A DNA stretch of 45,001 nt, taken from positions 1 to 45,001 of IMG/VR virus record IMGVR_UViG_3300043449_002207. One strand, given 5' to 3'. The notes beneath the pieces were generated by a model, which had not been told where the DNA came from, ran no database searches, and was given only the letters and a program-made list of their open reading frames with translations. Below, one piece after another: positions 24,036 through 32,483 of this stretch. The stretch is from a virus. A program made the translations under genes and the position numbers. How positions within the stretch are numbered: position 1 is the first letter of the stretch; each line of letters starts with the position of its first letter.

Positions 24036-24470
24036 TTAACCAATGCTGATAGCGTCTGCGTAAGCAGTATACATATCAATGTATTCGAGAGGGCAAAGGA
24101 ACGCGCTCAATGTCATGGTCGGAGTAGTTCCGCCAACATTGTAATAGAGTTCCAAATACCGTTCAGCAGCAGCTAAAGAGCCTGGGTTGAGAACGTGCTT
24201 CGAACCAGCAGTCAACGCCGAAGCGAGGATTGCGTGAGTGTAAAGCGTGGTGGGTGAACTGAACGAAGTGTTGTCGTCAGTGCGCAATTGAAACTCGTAA
24301 GTTTCGTCGGTTGTTGTGAAATCCGCCGCAACGGTCACGATCAACAAAATTGCCAAAGCTTGTCCAACGAACACTTTGCGGGCAACGCCCAGGTCAATCG
24401 TGTTATCAGAGCGAGCGTCAGCAGTTACAGCTTGCGCATTTGAAAATCTCAAGTGGTAATCTAAAATCAT
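24036..24470 (-). CDS. Bbp16-like capsid cement (decoration) protein
   Basis: The 144-residue protein begins LDYHLRFSNAQAVTADARSD followed by NTIDLG and a G-x-A-L-A-I-L-L-I-V-T-V strand. This is the start expected for Bbp16-family cement proteins of BPP-1 and related podoviruses, which sit on the outer capsid and stabilise it. It follows directly on the major capsid gene, as expected. AAGGAG precedes the ATG. Confidence 0.8.
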   Translation of the reverse strand: MILDYHLRFSNAQAVTADARSDNTIDLGVARKVFVGQALAILLIVTVAADFTTTDETYEFQLRTDDNTSFSSPTTLYTHAILASALTAGSKHVLNPGSLAAAERYLELYYNVGGTTPTMTLSAFLCPLEYIDMYTAYADAISIG

Positions 24471-24498
24471 TTTCTTTCTCCTTCTATTTTACGGTTGA

Positions 24499-25494
24499 TT
24501 AAACAACTCGTGATTCGGTTTCTAAGAGTTGGTCAACAATTTTAATTGGCCATCCTCGGAAACGGTTTCTTTCTTGTCCGTCGACGTTATCAAAGGTGAT
24601 TCCGCCGCCAGTATTTACTTTTGCTTGAGCCTGAATGTCGAGGAATTCCGCAACAGTTCGGTTCATGTAAATCACTGGACGAGTTCCAGCAGCGCCAAGC
24701 ACTCCGCCAACACGGTAAACCGCTTTGGTTAGAACCTTGATTAAGTCTGCGGCACTAGATTCACCGACGAGATTGGAAACGTCAATGTTGCAGATACGAA
24801 CAACATAACGCCAGTCTTTAAGAACGAGACCTGTCTTCCACATCCACTTGTCTTTATACAAGTCGATTTCGCCGTCGCTTGAAGTCTCAACAACGATTCC
24901 GAAGTCCTTGTGGTCAACTCCAGCTTTGCTGCCTTTAGGATAAATTCCGTGAACCGATTTCTCGCCCCATGCAACAATCCAAATAGAAGTGTTGTCACTT
25001 CCAGTTCCGCCAGCGTCGACGATGTTTTGCGCGTTAACTGCGCTGAGAGAAGAATAACGAACCGCGAGGCCGTTGAATTCTTCAGGTGATACGGAACTGT
25101 TTCCGTATATGAGGGTTTGTTGGTGCTCTTGAGACATAGCCTCAAGGAACGCAACGCCTTCGCTCAAGCGGTTAGCCGCAGGGCCAGGGGGAAGGTCCGC
25201 CAAGTCAACTGCGATTTTCGACCAAGCAACCATCATGCCGCAGGTTTCAACAACTTGCGCGTTGGAACTTTTGCTTGCAGGAATTGGTTGGTTGATGAGA
25301 GCCCAGTAAACCGTGGGCAATCCAGTACGGATTGTTGTTTGATGTCCAACGTCCAAGTTTCCTTCACGGAACATCATGTCGTCGAGCATGGGGTTTGATT
25401 GTTGCAGTGCTTCGATAATATGCGCAGGCTTTCCATCGGGGTCGAGCGTTTTGCGAATATCGAGCAGTGTTCTTACGTTTGTGCCTAATACCAT
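24499..25494 (-). CDS. Major capsid protein (epsilon15 gp7 / BPP-1 type)
   Basis: The 331-residue length and sequence fit the gp7-type HK97-fold capsid proteins: an N-terminal LLDIRKTLDPDGKPAHIIEAL, then NPMLDDMMFREGN and an E-loop-like TTIRTGLPTVYWALINQP, with the C-terminal VIYMNRTVAEFLDIQA segment. It lies between the scaffold-like and cement genes. AAGGAG lies about nine bases before the ATG. No protease domain is fused to it, so shell maturation may occur without cleavage. Confidence 0.9.
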   Translation of the reverse strand: MVLGTNVRTLLDIRKTLDPDGKPAHIIEALQQSNPMLDDMMFREGNLDVGHQTTIRTGLPTVYWALINQPIPASKSSNAQVVETCGMMVAWSKIAVDLADLPPGPAANRLSEGVAFLEAMSQEHQQTLIYGNSSVSPEEFNGLAVRYSSLSAVNAQNIVDAGGTGSDNTSIWIVAWGEKSVHGIYPKGSKAGVDHKDFGIVVETSSDGEIDLYKDKWMWKTGLVLKDWRYVVRICNIDVSNLVGESSAADLIKVLTKAVYRVGGVLGAAGTRPVIYMNRTVAEFLDIQAQAKVNTGGGITFDNVDGQERNRFRGWPIKIVDQLLETESRVV

Positions 25495-25509
25495 TTTAAA
25501 TTCTCCTTC

Positions 25510-26268
25510 TTATTTTCCGTAGAAGACTTCACCAGAACTCTTGCGAGGTGCCGGTGGGTTGCCGCCTGACGGATTAATTTTGTCATCAGATAGTCTCTTG
25601 CCAAGCTTAACGAGGTCTCGAAAAAATTCCTTATTGTTGCCGTATTCCATTTGGTCAATCAATTCGATTGTCTTCTTGGAAAAGTTGGCTTCCAATCCGC
25701 GACGCGCAATTTCTGAATTTTTCTTCAGATTGTCACCGCCCAGTTCAGGGTCTTTTTCAAGCTCCGCTTTCCAGTTCTGCTTTACTCGGGTGAACTCTGC
25801 GTCCAATTCCGAAGAGTAAGCCTTCACTGCTTCATGTTCTTGAACTAATAACTGCTGAGCTTCGTCGTTTGTGAGTCCTTGCTCTCGCGCAATGCGGTCA
25901 ATCCTCTCGACGGCAGTAGCCTTTAGTTTAGAACCTTCAGGAATTTTGAGGTCGTATTTTTCAGGAGCTTTTTTTTCTCCGTCTTTTGCGACTTCGCCTT
26001 CCTTTTTTTCTTGGCCTTCTTTGTTCTCATCCGCTGCTTTGACAACTTCACCTTCCTTGGGAACCTCGTCGACTTTCGGGTCTGGCGTTTTATCGCCTTG
26101 CGCTTGACCGTCTTTCGATTCGACTTCCTTAGAGGATGCTGCGTCTGCTTCAGCGGCTTTAACCTCATTAGATTTCTCGACTTCATTCTTGTCACCGTAA
26201 AATGCCTTCGCGACATCGGGACTATGGGTCGAGGTATCTTTAACTTCGTTTACGTTTTCTGTTGCCAT
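25510..26268 (-). CDS. Capsid scaffolding-like protein
   Basis: The 252-residue protein is strongly acidic and lysine-rich. Its first 110 residues are of low complexity and disordered (Glu, Lys, Asp, Val, Ala), the middle is helical (ERIDRIAREQGLTNDEAQQL, then a coiled coil), and the end is short and Gly/Pro-rich (NPPAPRKSSGEVFYGK). That layout and the position just before the capsid gene fit a scaffold that guides capsid assembly and then leaves. The start overlaps the end of the Bbp19-like gene by 29 bases, with AAGGAGAAG before the ATG. Confidence 0.82.
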   Translation of the reverse strand: MATENVNEVKDTSTHSPDVAKAFYGDKNEVEKSNEVKAAEADAASSKEVESKDGQAQGDKTPDPKVDEVPKEGEVVKAADENKEGQEKKEGEVAKDGEKKAPEKYDLKIPEGSKLKATAVERIDRIAREQGLTNDEAQQLLVQEHEAVKAYSSELDAEFTRVKQNWKAELEKDPELGGDNLKKNSEIARRGLEANFSKKTIELIDQMEYGNNKEFFRDLVKLGKRLSDDKINPSGGNPPAPRKSSGEVFYGK

Positions 26269-26683
26269 TTACTTCTCCTTTAAATTCTGTCATCAATTTG
26301 CCGAAAGCGGTTGAATCGGCGTTTAATATTTCACCTAACAACGCCGAACCTTCGTTGCGGCGTCCCAATTCAAAATATTGACTATTTGAATCAGGGTGAA
26401 ATGTTGAGGCATAGGGTCTGGTTCTCTCCAGTATTTTCCAAAGGAACCTGCGTCCGCGAATGTCTGACAAAATCCAAAGTAAATCGGAGCGCTCTTGTCG
26501 CTCTCGGTTCTCAAGTTTCGTCTCAGCCTTTTTTACTTGGTCTGCATCCGCTGAGTTGTGGACAAGCGAGTCCTTTTCGTCACCTTCTTCTTCGGTGCCG
26601 TCAATTATTTCGCCTTCCGTTGGGGAAACAAATAGGTTATCAATCTGCTCGTCTGAAATTTTATTCTGTTCTTCGGTCTTCAT
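26240..26683 (-). CDS. Bbp19-like protein
   Basis: Residues about 70-120 read RSDLLWILSDIRGRRFLWKI, then ERTRPYASTFHPDS, then FELGRRNEGSALLGEIL. This D-L-x-W-x-L-x-D-x-R-G-R-R-F-L-W pattern is the Bbp19 domain found between portal and scaffold genes in BPP-1-like phages. Its function is unknown, though virion or assembly association is likely. The N terminus is acidic and disordered. The gene order portal, Bbp19, scaffold, capsid agrees with the family. Confidence 0.8.
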   Translation of the reverse strand: MKTEEQNKISDEQIDNLFVSPTEGEIIDGTEEEGDEKDSLVHNSADADQVKKAETKLENRERQERSDLLWILSDIRGRRFLWKILERTRPYASTFHPDSNSQYFELGRRNEGSALLGEILNADSTAFGKLMTEFKGEVNGNRKRKRS

Positions 26684-26686
26684 AAA

Positions 26687-28444
26687 TTAACTTGCTTGCG
26701 CGACAGGTTGTCCCCCATTTAATTGCTGAGTAATGGACTTCAATGCGCTCGGTTGTTCAACGTCGGTTTCGGAAAGCGTCTTTGCGGTCTCCGCTCCTTG
26801 TTGAATCATTTGCATTCGCTCTGCTTTTTGCTGAGCCGCTTGCATTTGCGCATCAATTTCTTCGACTTCTTCGTCCGTTCTCATGATATCGGGCGGAACC
26901 CCAAGAGAGTCGGCATAGATTTCGACCATTTTTCCAGTGTTAACTTTTTTGTATACACTTGTATCCACGGCCCCAACTTCACCAACGAATCTTGCGAAGC
27001 GTTCAATGGTTCCAACTCCGAGCGCTTTTTGCGCAAGGTGCATGGCAGACATGTATTCCACTTTGAGTTCGTGGCCCTGAAGTTCTTTGGGCGGCGGCGG
27101 CAATAACCTTTGGTCGATATGATAATCAAACGCAAGGTCAAGCATCGGGTCATTTTGATCGAGGTCAATCTGTTCGATGACCGGCCCCAAGGCTTGAAGC
27201 CTTTCCTCGTTGCGGTAATCGTTCTCGCGAGCAGTGCGCTCACGGTCTTCAATCGACGCATACATTCTGAAAAGATCGACATAAAACGACCGATCAATGC
27301 GCGATTCAATTTTGCGTTGCTTTTCTTCAAGCTCTCCTATGTCTTGAACGACGTTGAAAGCTGGCTCAAATTTCTGAGAGCCCGAAGTTGAGTCAACCCA
27401 AGTCACTCCGCCAGGTAACTGATTTACCATTGCGTTCTTGAGTGAAGTTGGTGCAACCATTGGCGGTCTTACTTTTTTCTCGATGACTTCAGCGGAGCGT
27501 TTCTCGCCGTACTGAAGTTGTTTGTTGTCTCCGATGGAAGTCATTCCAGGGGAATCGGTTGCGTAAGGGTCTTCTCCAGTGCGTTCCCAACGTGGACAAA
27601 GAATCGGAAACCTTTGATAGCCCCGTTCAGACAAGAACACGTCTCTGTCTGAACGAGTATCGTAAGTCCCAGAACCGCCAGTCGAACTTCCAGTCTCCCA
27701 ATAGCAGGAAGCGAATCTCTTAAACTTGGAATCAATGGCGCCGCGCTCGGGTTCGTAATAATCGTTGGGTTGAATCATGTGAGAAACCCCAATCCAATAT
27801 TCGTAATTGCCCTGTTCCCAGGCATCCTTCACAAAACCAGAGATATTTTTGAAATCAATTTTTCCAGAGTCCTCGTTGATGACTCCGAACTTATGAATCG
27901 CCTGACGAACCGTCATTTTATAGTCGCGACTAAACGTATTCACTCGCCCAAACTCATCTTGAGCTATGCGGTAACTTCCAACTGGGAAACTCATCGAGTG
28001 AAATACTTTGTCGAAATTTTCTTCAAATGAAAATGGAGCAGTTCCGTAAACCCCAAGGTCTCCGTAAACCATATTCAAAGTGTTATAAACATTCGAACGT
28101 GCAAACGATGCCCTGATGATTTCAGTTACTTGATGAAGCCAGCGCTTAACGGAGCCAAAGTTCGATAGCTCTTGATCGGCAATAGTGTATTTGAACCAGG
28201 GGCGAGACTTCGAAGTAAGTCCGCCCATCATTCCAGCGCGCAATGTTTTTACTGCCAAAACTGGGTCGCAGTTCAGAATCTTTTGGTTTCTTCTGTCACC
28301 TTTGTTTACGTCCGAAGTGTAAAACCTCGCGCGCCTGGGTGAGAAGTGATCGGATAAATCGCGATACGCTGGCAGGAAACTTTGCAGTTCTCCGTCCAGC
28401 ATGACGACTTGTTTTTGATAACGCTCTCGTCTTGTTTCCGTCAT
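26687..28444 (-). CDS. Portal (head-to-tail connecting) protein
   Basis: The 585-residue protein matches the T7 gp8-type portal family: an N-terminal helix, then YRDLSDHFSPRRARF with RRNQKILNCDPVLAVKTLRA, GMMGGLTSKSRPWF, and a long central part with RFPILCPRWERTGEDPYATD (the R-F-P-x-x-x-P-R-W motif) and SPGMTSIGDNKQLQ. Twelve copies form the ring at one capsid vertex through which DNA passes. The end has Gln-rich helices (MQAAQQKAERMQMIQQ). Gene order and size fit BPP-1/epsilon15-type phages. Confidence 0.93.
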   Translation of the reverse strand: MTETRRERYQKQVVMLDGELQSFLPAYRDLSDHFSPRRARFYTSDVNKGDRRNQKILNCDPVLAVKTLRAGMMGGLTSKSRPWFKYTIADQELSNFGSVKRWLHQVTEIIRASFARSNVYNTLNMVYGDLGVYGTAPFSFEENFDKVFHSMSFPVGSYRIAQDEFGRVNTFSRDYKMTVRQAIHKFGVINEDSGKIDFKNISGFVKDAWEQGNYEYWIGVSHMIQPNDYYEPERGAIDSKFKRFASCYWETGSSTGGSGTYDTRSDRDVFLSERGYQRFPILCPRWERTGEDPYATDSPGMTSIGDNKQLQYGEKRSAEVIEKKVRPPMVAPTSLKNAMVNQLPGGVTWVDSTSGSQKFEPAFNVVQDIGELEEKQRKIESRIDRSFYVDLFRMYASIEDRERTARENDYRNEERLQALGPVIEQIDLDQNDPMLDLAFDYHIDQRLLPPPPKELQGHELKVEYMSAMHLAQKALGVGTIERFARFVGEVGAVDTSVYKKVNTGKMVEIYADSLGVPPDIMRTDEEVEEIDAQMQAAQQKAERMQMIQQGAETAKTLSETDVEQPSALKSITQQLNGGQPVAQAS

Positions 28445-28447
28445 GAC

Positions 28448-28774
28448 TTAAGCCCCAATGAGAGTCTTGCCTGCTCCGCCGCCGCTTCCATCAGCAGCAG
28501 CGCCGCCAGGAATTCCGGTGGGAGAAGTAAGGATTGTTGATTTTCTGCCGCCAACTCCTGCGCGAAGGGCTCTTGCTCTTGCGCGGATAGCTTCTCTTTC
28601 GGAAGTTGCTTGGTCTGTCAATTGTTTGTCTTTGAGTTCTTTTGCGGCGGCGGCTTGAGCGCGCTCTTGTTTACCTGCCACGCCTTTGGCATCTTGCCTT
28701 GCTTGGTTTGACGAAACTGCCGATACGGTCGTACTTGCGATTGCGACCCCTGCTATAACTGCGGTTGCTGCCAT
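28448..28774 (-). CDS. Small Gly/Ala-rich protein next to portal
   Basis: I place the start at ATG 28774 after GGGGG with about ten bases spacing; a longer frame overlaps the GNAT gene. The 108-residue product has a hydrophobic Ala/Val/Ser-rich start (AATAVIAGVAIASTTVSA), a helical Gln/Ala/Lys middle and a Gly-rich end. The layout resembles small proteins encoded just before portals in this phage group, possibly virion components. No motif gives a function. The start could be a membrane segment or a signal-like anchor. Confidence 0.6.
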   Translation of the reverse strand: MAATAVIAGVAIASTTVSAVSSNQARQDAKGVAGKQERAQAAAAKELKDKQLTDQATSEREAIRARARALRAGVGGRKSTILTSPTGIPGGAAADGSGGGAGKTLIGA

Positions 28775-28776
28775 GA

Positions 28777-29232
28777 TTAAATTCCCCCTTTGTCGAGACG
28801 ACGTGAATAGATTTTCTCTATGCACTTGTAACCCATTCGTTCAAGGAGAGGGCCGAAGTCGTGCATTATCTTAACGTGATGATAAACGACCTGAACGCCT
28901 TCAGCTTTCAACTGCTCATCGCACCACTTGATAAGTCGCCCGCCGGTTCCTCGGAAACCTTTCCTTATGAAAAGGATATCCTGAACCGCCTGAAGTGAAT
29001 CGTCATAATGCAAGTTTTTTTGCACGAAATAAACTCCGTAACCAATTAGCTCACCCGCGTCATTGCGTGCGGTGTAAATTCGAAGCACTCCCATGTGGTC
29101 AAGTCCGATGTATTTTTCCCAATTTGGTTTGAGCGGAATATCTAAGTTGGCAGAGATTTCTTGATAGTGTTCCTCAATGAGCGGTTGCACTTCATCACGA
29201 ATAGCTTCGACAGTTTCTTTTTGGAATTTCAA
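28777..29232 (-). CDS. GNAT-family N-acetyltransferase
   Basis: The likely start is a TTG at 29232, which overlaps the stop of the previous gene (TTGA) and has AAAGGA nine bases upstream; a TTG 36 bases further upstream lacks a site. The 151-residue product has the GNAT layout: an N-terminal helix pair, strands with RIYTARNDAGELIGYGVYFV (residues 51-70), the acetyl-CoA loop LFIRKGFRGTGGRLIKW (87-103), and the late GYKCIEKIYSRRL strand. Such enzymes move an acetyl group to an amine on protein or small molecule. GNAT genes beside the portal recur in BPP-1-like phages. The substrate is unknown. Confidence 0.85.
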   Translation of the reverse strand: MKFQKETVEAIRDEVQPLIEEHYQEISANLDIPLKPNWEKYIGLDHMGVLRIYTARNDAGELIGYGVYFVQKNLHYDDSLQAVQDILFIRKGFRGTGGRLIKWCDEQLKAEGVQVVYHHVKIMHDFGPLLERMGYKCIEKIYSRRLDKGGI

Positions 29233-29852
29233 GCGGCGCGTTCCTTTCGATACTTTGGAGAGACGCAATCCACTATCAAGTGAATGCGCTCTGAGTCTGA
29301 ATTATTTACTAACCAGTGCTTTCGCTTATGATTGAAAGCCCATAGTTCACCGGCTTGCATGTGGACGTATTCCCCATGGCCAGGCTCGTGCTCCGAAAAG
29401 AATAAATTCCCTTCGTCAGATTTCAAACATAAGTGAAAGCGCTCGAAGTGATCGGCATACGACCCCTCGTCAGCATGGGGGTCGATGAACCCGCCAGGCT
29501 TCAGGCTTACGATTAACGCCCGACCCAGTTCGATTGATTCCGTTTCAATAAATATTCGGTCGATCAAGTCTTGGGCTTCAGGCAGAAGTGTTAAAGCAGG
29601 ATAATTCACCGAGGATAGCTCATTGAAAGCCGCGTGAATTGATGACGACGCTGCCCATCTTAAAAAAATGGACTGAGTGTCTTGATGAGGAGTTCCAGGC
29701 ACGTCCTGTCGTGCCGTCAACTCGTTAAATAATTGAGGGTTATTTGAAATGTTTTGAAGCAGGAATGCCACGTCGATTCCTTCCACAAGCTTCTCAAATG
29801 AACTATCCATATGACGAGATTTTGACGGCGACTTAACCATTTGCCAAGCCAC
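29229..29852 (-). CDS. Aspartyl/asparaginyl beta-hydroxylase-like 2-oxoglutarate oxygenase
   Basis: The C-terminal half shows the iron-binding triad of 2-oxoglutarate dioxygenases of the Asp/Asn beta-hydroxylase type: PHAD gives His126-x-Asp128, KHWLVNN gives His179, and SERIHLIVD gives Arg189, which would bind 2-oxoglutarate. LKPGGFIDPHAD and the FNHKRKHWLVNNSD segment are characteristic. The 207-residue length is short for the family, as for phage members. It may hydroxylate a virion or host protein side chain. The GTG start lacks a clear ribosome site and directly follows the terminase stop; ATGs at 29840 and 29810 are alternatives. It is coupled to the GNAT gene. Confidence 0.75.
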   Translation of the reverse strand: MAWQMVKSPSKSRHMDSSFEKLVEGIDVAFLLQNISNNPQLFNELTARQDVPGTPHQDTQSIFLRWAASSSIHAAFNELSSVNYPALTLLPEAQDLIDRIFIETESIELGRALIVSLKPGGFIDPHADEGSYADHFERFHLCLKSDEGNLFFSEHEPGHGEYVHMQAGELWAFNHKRKHWLVNNSDSERIHLIVDCVSPKYRKERAA

Positions 29853-29854
29853 AC

Positions 29855-31339
29855 TTAGTCATTGTTGAGAGTTTTTTCATAGTCCCAATCCGACCTTACG
29901 TTTCGATTTTGATATTTCTGCGCATACAACCCAGTGTTCCCACCTGGCATCATGTGAGCCAAGTTCATAGGGCAATCGTCCATTGCAAACGTCAAAGCAA
30001 GTGCGTCCGCTAAGTCAGGAGACGAGCCCAATCGTTTTTTAATTTGTTCTTTTTCTTCTAATCGAAGCATTCCTTTATGAAAAAAGTATTGAGGCTCGGA
30101 CAATTCCTTGACGAGCCCTGGAACTTTTGGAAGGCGCCCACCTTTTTTCACCCATTCGGCCATCATGAACCACATTTCGCTTCTCTTATTGAAGTATCTC
30201 GGGTCGGTTGCACGAGACGAAAAATTAATTCCCATCGGTGAATGCCCAGCAGCTTTCAAGTTATCAATCACGCCGCCGCCCCAACCGCCTGTCGCATCCA
30301 CGAACTCGACTTCAGATTCGAACTTGAATTTGCCTCGAACAACCCTGGCAGCAATCTGCAGAGTATCTGCACCACGCATAATCGTTGGCATTCCAGACCA
30401 AAGACCTTGCCTTGGAAACAGAACCGTTCGGTCATCGCCGAAGCGTGCAACGTCAACGCCGATTCTTTTTTGAATTCTATTGTAAGCTTCAGGCCGAAGG
30501 AATCTCTCCATAGCGTCGCGAACTTCGTCGGGTCCAATGAGAGAGTTCAGGGAACTGGGCGGGAATTTTCCAAGAATATAAGACATGACCCATGGGTCAT
30601 CGCGACCATAGAGGTCAATCTGTTCTTGAGCCCACTTGATATCAATTCGTGGTGAACGCTTAGGGTCGAGCGGGTCGCCTGAAATCCTGATTATCTGCCA
30701 ATATTTCGACAACGAAGTCGCGGCAGCGTAAAGCATTCCATCAAGTGAGCTTGGGTTTCCCGCTTGGATTATCCGCCCCCACTTACAGTTCCCCATTGCC
30801 TGCTCACCTTTTTTCAATACGGCAAGCGGAATAGTTCCCGATTCATCAATCTCAACGAGCACGAACTCGGAGTGTAATCCTGACAAGGTTTCACCTTGCT
30901 GCTCAGCGCTGGCCTTCTTATCAAACGACCGAGCACCCAAGAACCAGGTTTGCGGATGTTCGTTGCAGTAAAATCTCTCCTTTGTCCAAGTGAAAAACTC
31001 TTTGACCCACTTTCCCTTTTGCTGCCATTTCGAAATTTCTGGCCAAAGGTTGTCCCTTAAGTTGTCGCGAGTTACTGAGAGGATGAAACCCTTCGGGTGC
31101 ATTCCAGGCTCACCCAAACAAGTGATGAACCAAAGCGCAGCGATAGCCAGGACCGCAGTTTTTCCAGGGCCCGCGCAAGCTTGAAGTGAAATACGTTTCG
31201 CGCCCCATTCTGGAAGCGTGTCAAGAAACTCTCCTTGCCATAAGTCAGGAATAAATCCGAACTCGTCCCATGCGAATAACCTTGGGCTCTGTCGCCAAGC
31301 ATCCATTTTCTCAGCGCTTGGATTATGTTGATAGCTCAT
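29855..31339 (-). CDS. terL: Terminase large subunit
   Basis: The ATPase half has Walker A ACAGPGKT (residues 54-61) and Walker B VLVEIDES (160-167) with the catalytic Glu. The RNase-H-like nuclease half has GVDVARFGDD (Asp296), EFVDATGGWGGG (Asp348) and DLADALALTF (Asp442/Asp445), giving the expected acidic centre. It cuts the replicated DNA into genome units and drives it through the portal. The 494-residue length is usual. It starts in a 4-base ATGA overlap with a small gene. The nuclease motif order fits terminases of BPP-1-like phages. Whether packaging is headful or at a fixed site cannot be read from this. Confidence 0.95.
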   Translation of the reverse strand: MSYQHNPSAEKMDAWRQSPRLFAWDEFGFIPDLWQGEFLDTLPEWGAKRISLQACAGPGKTAVLAIAALWFITCLGEPGMHPKGFILSVTRDNLRDNLWPEISKWQQKGKWVKEFFTWTKERFYCNEHPQTWFLGARSFDKKASAEQQGETLSGLHSEFVLVEIDESGTIPLAVLKKGEQAMGNCKWGRIIQAGNPSSLDGMLYAAATSLSKYWQIIRISGDPLDPKRSPRIDIKWAQEQIDLYGRDDPWVMSYILGKFPPSSLNSLIGPDEVRDAMERFLRPEAYNRIQKRIGVDVARFGDDRTVLFPRQGLWSGMPTIMRGADTLQIAARVVRGKFKFESEVEFVDATGGWGGGVIDNLKAAGHSPMGINFSSRATDPRYFNKRSEMWFMMAEWVKKGGRLPKVPGLVKELSEPQYFFHKGMLRLEEKEQIKKRLGSSPDLADALALTFAMDDCPMNLAHMMPGGNTGLYAQKYQNRNVRSDWDYEKTLNND

Positions 31340-31539
31340 TTAAACGCTTTGCAGTTTTTTGGCCCCTTACAGTCTATGCACCTGTTCGGAACCGTGAATT
31401 TGGATTGTCTGAGAACGACTCGCTTGAACCAAGTAACGAAGTCCCGAACCCAGCAGGTAATCGAGAGGGCCTTGTAAGCTTCCTTCGATTCAACGACTAC
31501 GGCTTTTGTGAATCTGTTTTTCCAGTTTGAATTGGTCAT
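31336..31539 (-). CDS. Small protein between SEC-C and large terminase genes (67 aa)
   Basis: The gene shares 4-base overlaps with both neighbours, so it is translationally coupled. The product has a Lys/Arg-rich start, then aromatic helices (ALSITCWVRDFVTWFKR), and ends with RCIDCKGPKNCKAFK, a C-x2-C-x5-C cluster that may bind metal. No family is recognised. A DNA- or terminase-binding role is a guess from position only. Confidence 0.6.
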   Translation of the reverse strand: MTNSNWKNRFTKAVVVESKEAYKALSITCWVRDFVTWFKRVVLRQSKFTVPNRCIDCKGPKNCKAFK

Positions 31540-31835
31540 TTGAATTGCTTCCTAACTTGATCGACTACGCTTGAAACCTGCTCATACATTTTCTTGGGAA
31601 TCGTTGGACGCACTTTTGGCAGGCAACATTTCTTTGCTTTGGTTGTGGTTCCGCAAAAGCAAGGAGCATTCGCTGGCCATTTACGGAGCGGGTTCCAAGC
31701 GAAGCCAGGCTCCAAAGCGCGAGCGGTCTTATATTCTTTTGGGTTTCGCTTCCAGGGAAACGGAGAGTTCTGTTTTTCTGCTTCAATTGCATCCATCATG
31801 GCAGCGGCCATGAACTCATTCGTCGTTATGTTCAT
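31536..31835 (-). CDS. SEC-C motif zinc protein (99 aa)
   Basis: Residues 58-73 read APCFCGTTTKAKKCCLP, which has the C-x-C-x8-C-C layout of the SEC-C zinc-binding motif known from the tail of SecA (Cys59, Cys61, Cys70, Cys71). The start has Met-rich helices, and the first 20 bases overlap the small terminase gene. Phage SEC-C mini-proteins are often encoded by terminase genes. The role is unknown, perhaps a protein-protein or nucleic-acid adaptor. Confidence 0.7.
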   Translation of the reverse strand: MNITTNEFMAAAMMDAIEAEKQNSPFPWKRNPKEYKTARALEPGFAWNPLRKWPANAPCFCGTTTKAKKCCLPKVRPTIPKKMYEQVSSVVDQVRKQFK

Positions 31836-32436
31836 CGTCTTCTTCTTTCTTTAAGGGCAAGGCAGGCGGCGGATTAGTTATGTAAGTCGTGGCCATGAAC
31901 TGCTCGTAAGAGAGCTTGCCAGTGACTTCGACCTTTTGAGCGAACATTCCCTGGCCTTTGCCGAGGAGTTCGAGCGCCTTCAGTTTATCTGAGAGTCTAA
32001 GTTTTTTGCGGTCGCCAACGTGAACAGATTCGCGCCCGACCTTCTCGTATATTTCATCGGTCTCAAACGAGGAGACGGCAGCGGCAACATCGGCAGGCCA
32101 TTCCGAAATAGGCTTCAGAATTCCGTCGTCAGTATAAAGTTCGCGGATATCAGTTGTTGCGAGGCGTTGAACCTCGCGCAGAATTTTCTCGCGCATCCAT
32201 TCATTGCGAGCTTGGTATGCTTCTTTGAGCATTTCAGTTCGTCCCTTGTCTTGGTTTACGAACAGGCAGAGTTCGGAGTAACGAATTCCCCACGCTTCAG
32301 CAAGGTCAAGAGTTGAACCGCCGTTGGCGACATGCTCGAAAATGGTTTCCATCGTTTCCTTTGGAGTGCTGAACAGTCGGTCGGTGACAAGCTTGCGAGC
32401 GAGCACGACCGCCTTGTCTTCTTTGACTTTGGGCAT
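31816..32436 (-). CDS. terS: Terminase small subunit
   Basis: The 206-residue protein has an N-terminal helix-turn-helix-like part (LFSTPKETMETIFEHVANGG with STLDLAEAWGIRYSELC), a central helical part (EAYQARNEWMREKILREV, then LYTDDGILKPISEWP) and DKLKALELLGKGQGMFAQKVEV with LSYEQF. This is the pattern of small terminases with the GKYLGMF-like end. It recognises phage DNA for packaging and regulates the large subunit. It is followed by the SEC-C gene and then the large terminase gene. The ATG at 32436 has a weak ribosome site. Confidence 0.85.
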   Translation of the reverse strand: MPKVKEDKAVVLARKLVTDRLFSTPKETMETIFEHVANGGSTLDLAEAWGIRYSELCLFVNQDKGRTEMLKEAYQARNEWMREKILREVQRLATTDIRELYTDDGILKPISEWPADVAAAVSSFETDEIYEKVGRESVHVGDRKKLRLSDKLKALELLGKGQGMFAQKVEVTGKLSYEQFMATTYITNPPPALPLKKEEDDEHNDE

Positions 32437-32483
32437 ATTCTTCAGAATGGTCGAAGCTGGGAGTTTTTTAAAGGCGCGAAGTG

